Part shown: in pieces, positions 23,601 through 26,084 of the stretch
Layout: every line of letters begins with the position of its first letter
How positions within the stretch are numbered: the first letter of the stretch is position 1
NCBI GenBank assembly: GCA_023489425.1
Contig: JAMDCG010000086.1
Location: forward strand, 1-26,084
Direction: 5' to 3'
Origin: Thermoplasmatota archaeon
Lineage (GTDB): Archaea > Thermoplasmatota > Thermoplasmata > Thermoplasmatales > Thermoplasmataceae
DNA length: 26,084 nucleotides
Notes under the pieces: model-generated
What the model was told of the DNA's origin: nothing
What the model saw: only the letters and a program-made list of their open reading frames with translations
Databases searched by the model: none
Position numbers and translations under genes: made by a program

Positions 23601-23718
23601 TATTGTTTTCAGAGATTTATAGGTATCCGCTGATCATGGATATAGATTTATTAGTTAGGATAACAGGCTACAGAATACGGTATTATAAGTTGAAGGAAAC
23701 TTTAAATTCTACTAATTT

Positions 23719-23785
23719 TTTCCACATAAATTTAAAATTAGAAACAAGAAGCAATTCATTTTAGACTGTGGAAAGTGATTTAAAC
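23719..23785 (+). promoter_or_regulatory. Inverted repeat plus TATA region of the protease gene
   Basis: TTTCCACA (23719-23726) and TGTGGAAA (23767-23774) are exact inverted copies 40 nt apart. The second arm runs into ATTTAAAC (23778-23785), a TATA-like box about 31 nt before the ATG at 23809, so it occupies the BRE position. A regulator bound to both arms could loop the DNA. The rest of the 292-bp gap before the gene shows no ORF. Confidence 0.35.
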
Positions 23786-23808
23786 CCTTAAAGCGATCAG
23801 TACACATA

Positions 23809-24768
23809 ATGAGGTCGTTCGGAAAGTCAGATATATTATTTCTGATATTTTTTGCAGACATGACCGTGCTTATGTTATATGGAATGAGTGAAATTCTCAG
23901 TTACACGTATATACACGGTGGGATGGTAGCATCATCCATAACCTTGAAGAATATGTTTGTCTACTTTTACTATCCACCGAAGAATATTCTCTCCCTGTAT
24001 CTCCCTATTCCATTCTTTGCTGGTATTGGTGTCCTTTTTGCACTATACCTGTATATTTTCTACTATAATTACAGGACTACCGCAAATCATAGAGGTAAAA
24101 ATCCCCTTGATTCTCCAATTGGATATATAGCTGGCATTGGCTCTCTCATATACTTTTTATCTATAGTTCTGGTTCTGTTTCAGGATGCTTTGGGAGCCCC
24201 AATCAGTGCAAAGGGGATCACTGAAATTGAGAATACAGAACCCGTCTTCTTTTATTTTCAACTAATTTATGCTCCTTTTGTGGAAGAACTTGAATTCAGG
24301 ATTCTTCCTATTGGTATCTATCTGGCAATAAGATATTATCTGCAGAAAAGAGATTACAAAATCTGGGAGGTATTTCTTGTTCCGGGGAAACTGATGAAGA
24401 AATTCCATAGAAAACTTGACCTGTACGACTGGATAATGATTTTTGGAACCAGCATTCTATTCGGATATGCCCATTATGCATATGGAGACTGGAGTCTTTC
24501 TAAAATACCTCAGGCTGCTCTTGGTGGATTTGCCTTTGCTATTGGATTCATGATCTTTGGTCCATTTGTGGACATTCCAATGCATTTCTTATTCGACGGT
24601 ACATTTACAGTTGATATACTGCCATATGGAAGTGCAGCCCTGTCTCCAATAATAATCGGGATAGTACTGGTTTTCATATGTGCAATCATCACCATAATTC
24701 TCATAATTATCAGATATGCAAAGAATAAAATGGAAGGGAATAAGGAACCTTCAATACAGGTTCAGTAG
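23809..24768 (+). CDS. CPBP (Abi/CAAX-like) family intramembrane metalloprotease
   Basis: A polytopic membrane protein with the catalytic motifs of the CPBP (Rce1-like) protease family: EELEFR (Glu159, Glu160, Arg164), FGYAH (Phe218, His222) and HFLFD (His259, Asp263), the usual EExxxR, FxxxH and HxxxN/D set. 319 residues with about seven to eight hydrophobic segments; the family core fills the C-terminal two-thirds and two extra helices precede it. Members cleave prenylated or signal-anchor substrates in eukaryotes and process or bind bacteriocins in bacteria; archaeal substrates are unknown. There is no prenylated CaaX substrate gene nearby. Its last 18 nt overlap the convergent purN gene on the other strand. 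Confidence 0.83.
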   Translation: MRSFGKSDILFLIFFADMTVLMLYGMSEILSYTYIHGGMVASSITLKNMFVYFYYPPKNILSLYLPIPFFAGIGVLFALYLYIFYYNYRTTANHRGKNPLDSPIGYIAGIGSLIYFLSIVLVLFQDALGAPISAKGITEIENTEPVFFYFQLIYAPFVEELEFRILPIGIYLAIRYYLQKRDYKIWEVFLVPGKLMKKFHRKLDLYDWIMIFGTSILFGYAHYAYGDWSLSKIPQAALGGFAFAIGFMIFGPFVDIPMHFLFDGTFTVDILPYGSAALSPIIIGIVLVFICAIITIILIIIRYAKNKMEGNKEPSIQVQ

Positions 24769-25347
24769 AAATCTATTTTTCTCTATTTTGAAGTTATTTT
24801 TGAGCATACTTTGGATTACTGCTGGATAGTATTGCAGTTCGTATTTGTGAATTCTTTCCTGTAAAGATTCTGGCGAATCTTCTGCAAGAACAGGAACAGC
24901 GTACTGAAAAATCACTGGTCCACGATCAACTTCGCTGTTCACTATGTGGATTGTGAAGCCGCTGTACTGTACCCCATAATCAATGGCTGCTCTATGCACT
25001 TTGATTCCATAGAAACCCTTTCCTCCAAATGATGGAAGAAGAGAAGGATGGATGTTTACAATTCGATCTGGAAATGCCGCCAGAAGAGATGGTTCTATTA
25101 TCTTAAGGAATCCTGCAAGGACTATCATGTCTGGTTTCTTCTTTTTAAGAATCCAGGGAGTTTCTGAGTTATATTCTATGATTTCCACACCATTGTTTTT
25201 GGCTATACTTACAGCCCCTGATTTCATTCTGTCAGAAACAAGGCTTGCCACATCGAAAGATGAATCCTTTCTGTGTGAATATTCAAGTATTGCACTGAAT
25301 GTTGTACCGGAGCCAGAGGCAAAAACTATTATGGATTTTCTTTCCAT
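24751..25347 (-). CDS. purN: Phosphoribosylglycinamide formyltransferase
   Basis: Transfers the formyl group from 10-formyltetrahydrofolate to GAR, the third step of purine synthesis. The phosphate-binding loop is VFASGSGTTFSAI (residues 8-20) and the catalytic residues are Asn98 and His100 in NIHPSLLPSFGG and Asp141 in VDRGPVI. 198 aa, the usual size for a stand-alone enzyme. Many archaea use formate-dependent PurT instead, so purN implies a folate-type one-carbon donor. A minus-strand TTTATTTAAG box ends about 20 nt before the ATG, giving a leaderless-type start. It is divergent from rfcS. Confidence 0.94.
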   Translation of the reverse strand: MERKSIIVFASGSGTTFSAILEYSHRKDSSFDVASLVSDRMKSGAVSIAKNNGVEIIEYNSETPWILKKKKPDMIVLAGFLKIIEPSLLAAFPDRIVNIHPSLLPSFGGKGFYGIKVHRAAIDYGVQYSGFTIHIVNSEVDRGPVIFQYAVPVLAEDSPESLQERIHKYELQYYPAVIQSMLKNNFKIEKNRFLLNLY

Positions 25348-25410
25348 ATTGTGGTAATTGTCCCTTAAATAAAAAAATGACCATTATTTAAATGGAAATC
25401 ATTCGTTCAG

Positions 25411-25418
25411 TTTATATG
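25411..25418 (+). promoter_or_regulatory. TATA box of the RFC small-subunit gene
   Basis: TTTATATG starts 30 nt before the ATG at 25441, consistent with a very short or absent leader. It lies in the 93-bp gap shared with the divergent purN promoter. Confidence 0.45.
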
Positions 25419-25440
25419 TGTGATATGTGATAAGGAATGG

Positions 25441-26084
25441 ATGGAAATCTGGATTGAGAAATACAGACCAGAAAAGGTAAGCGATGTTGCTGGTCAGAAA
25501 GAAACAGTAAAGATGCTGGAAGGTTTCATCAAGTCGGGAGAGATGCCCCATCTTATTTTTGCAGGTCCACCAGGTGTGGGAAAAACAACAATGGCTCTCT
25601 GTCTTGCAAGGGAGATGCTGGGAGAAAACTGGAGAGATCACCTGCTTGAGCTTAACGCATCTAATGATAGAGGCATTGACGTTATAAAGAATGACGTTAA
25701 GGAATTTGCAAGAAATGGATCAATAACTGATGGGAAATTCAAGATTGTTTTCTTTGACGAGTCAGATCAGTTAACACCAGAGGCTCAGGCAGCTTTGAGG
25801 AGAACGATGGAGATATATTACAAAAATGTGAGGTTCATATTTTCATGTAATTACAGTTCTGGTATCATTCCACCCATACAATCGAGATGCGTAATTGTAA
25901 GATTCAGAAAGATATCATTAGAAGATATGGTAGAAGCCCTTAAGAAAATTGCCGACACAGAGAAACTTCCAGTAGATGGAGAGATACTTGAGGCAATTTT
26001 TGAAAATTCTGATGGCGATATGAGAAAGGCAGTAAATATTTTACAGTCCATAAGCTTTATAGAGAAACCCACAGTAAAAGATGT
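25441..26084 (+). CDS. rfcS: Replication factor C small subunit, N-terminal part (runs off the window)
   Basis: The clamp-loader subunit that opens and loads PCNA onto primed DNA. The frame stays open to the window edge: 214 codons are seen. It starts MEIWIEKYRPEKVSDVAGQ, the classical RFC box. Walker A is GPPGVGKTT (42-50), Walker B VFFDESD (103-109) with Ser in place of the more common Ala of DEAD, and the SRC motif is IQSRC (146-150). TPEAQAALRRTME is the central helix. The start is the ATG at 25441; the ATG four bases earlier (25437) is out of frame. No intein interrupts the Walker A region, where archaeal rfcS genes may carry one. The 3' third is missing. Confidence 0.95.
   Translation, partial: MEIWIEKYRPEKVSDVAGQKETVKMLEGFIKSGEMPHLIFAGPPGVGKTTMALCLAREMLGENWRDHLLELNASNDRGIDVIKNDVKEFARNGSITDGKFKIVFFDESDQLTPEAQAALRRTMEIYYKNVRFIFSCNYSSGIIPPIQSRCVIVRFRKISLEDMVEALKKIADTEKLPVDGEILEAIFENSDGDMRKAVNILQSISFIEKPTVKD

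Noticed and set aside
23575..23625. Possible C/D box RNA (ATGATT and CTGA boxes)
   Set aside because: Boxes are imperfect, the terminal stem is missing and the spacing does not give guide regions of the usual length.
25399..25641. 80-codon minus-strand frame across the rfcS start
   Set aside because: Covers the conserved RFC N-terminus and Walker A coded on the plus strand; no independent support.

Overview
The window looks like chromosomal DNA of an acidophilic euryarchaeon of the Thermoplasmatales type (Thermoplasma, Ferroplasma, Cuniculiplasma or Picrophilus relatives). The evidence is the archaeal information-processing genes (Orc1/Cdc6-like ATPase, family B DNA polymerase, RFC small subunit, RtcB), a GHMP-type shikimate kinase beside a bacterial-type 3-dehydroquinate synthase, AT-rich DNA (judged by eye at roughly 35-40% GC), long Asn/Ser/Thr-rich surface proteins, and many first genes whose start codon lies about 25-30 nt after a TATA-like box, as expected of leaderless archaeal mRNAs. 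The species cannot be fixed from the sequence alone.

Layout. 1-439: 5' part of a carbamate kinase (minus strand, cut by the window edge). 567-1835: a DUF302-family protein and a MqnA/MqnD-type menaquinone (futalosine route) enzyme, each with its own leaderless promoter. 1864-4521: a small membrane-anchored exported protein, an AT-rich gap without a gene, and a 14-TM-type MFS drug exporter, all minus strand. 4626-5153: a short exported or pilin-like protein, divergent from the exporter.

5298-8081: a radical SAM enzyme of the kind that acts on membrane lipids (possible tetraether ring synthase) followed without a gap by an Orc1/Cdc6-family ATPase. Converging on it, 8086-10737 (minus) is a tightly overlapping three-gene unit: an unknown 163-aa protein, an unknown 75-aa helical protein, and a divergent family B DNA polymerase whose exonuclease motifs are gone and whose polymerase motif C has lost its first Asp. 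This matches the PolB2 (Dpo2) class and is the most interesting locus here. In Sulfolobales the PolB2 operon belongs to the DNA-damage response and is controlled by an Orc1/Cdc6 paralogue.

10838-16469: an aromatic amino acid operon, aroB-aroE-aroK(GHMP)-aroA, with argS close behind. A CG-rich direct and inverted repeat lies just before the aroB ribosome-binding site. 16554-16778: a small zinc-ribbon protein. 16874-19825 (minus): a giant exported, membrane-anchored surface protein with PKD/CARDB-like regions.

19877-22307 (minus): the RNA ligase RtcB with a metal-dependent amidohydrolase translated just behind it. 22358-23516: an orphan 71-aa protein, then a winged-helix regulator and a GNAT acetyltransferase in one operon. 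23809-24768: a CPBP-family membrane protease whose end overlaps the convergent purN gene. 25441-26084: the 5' part of the RFC small (clamp-loader) subunit, divergent from purN. No rRNA, tRNA, CRISPR array, insertion sequence or integrase was seen.
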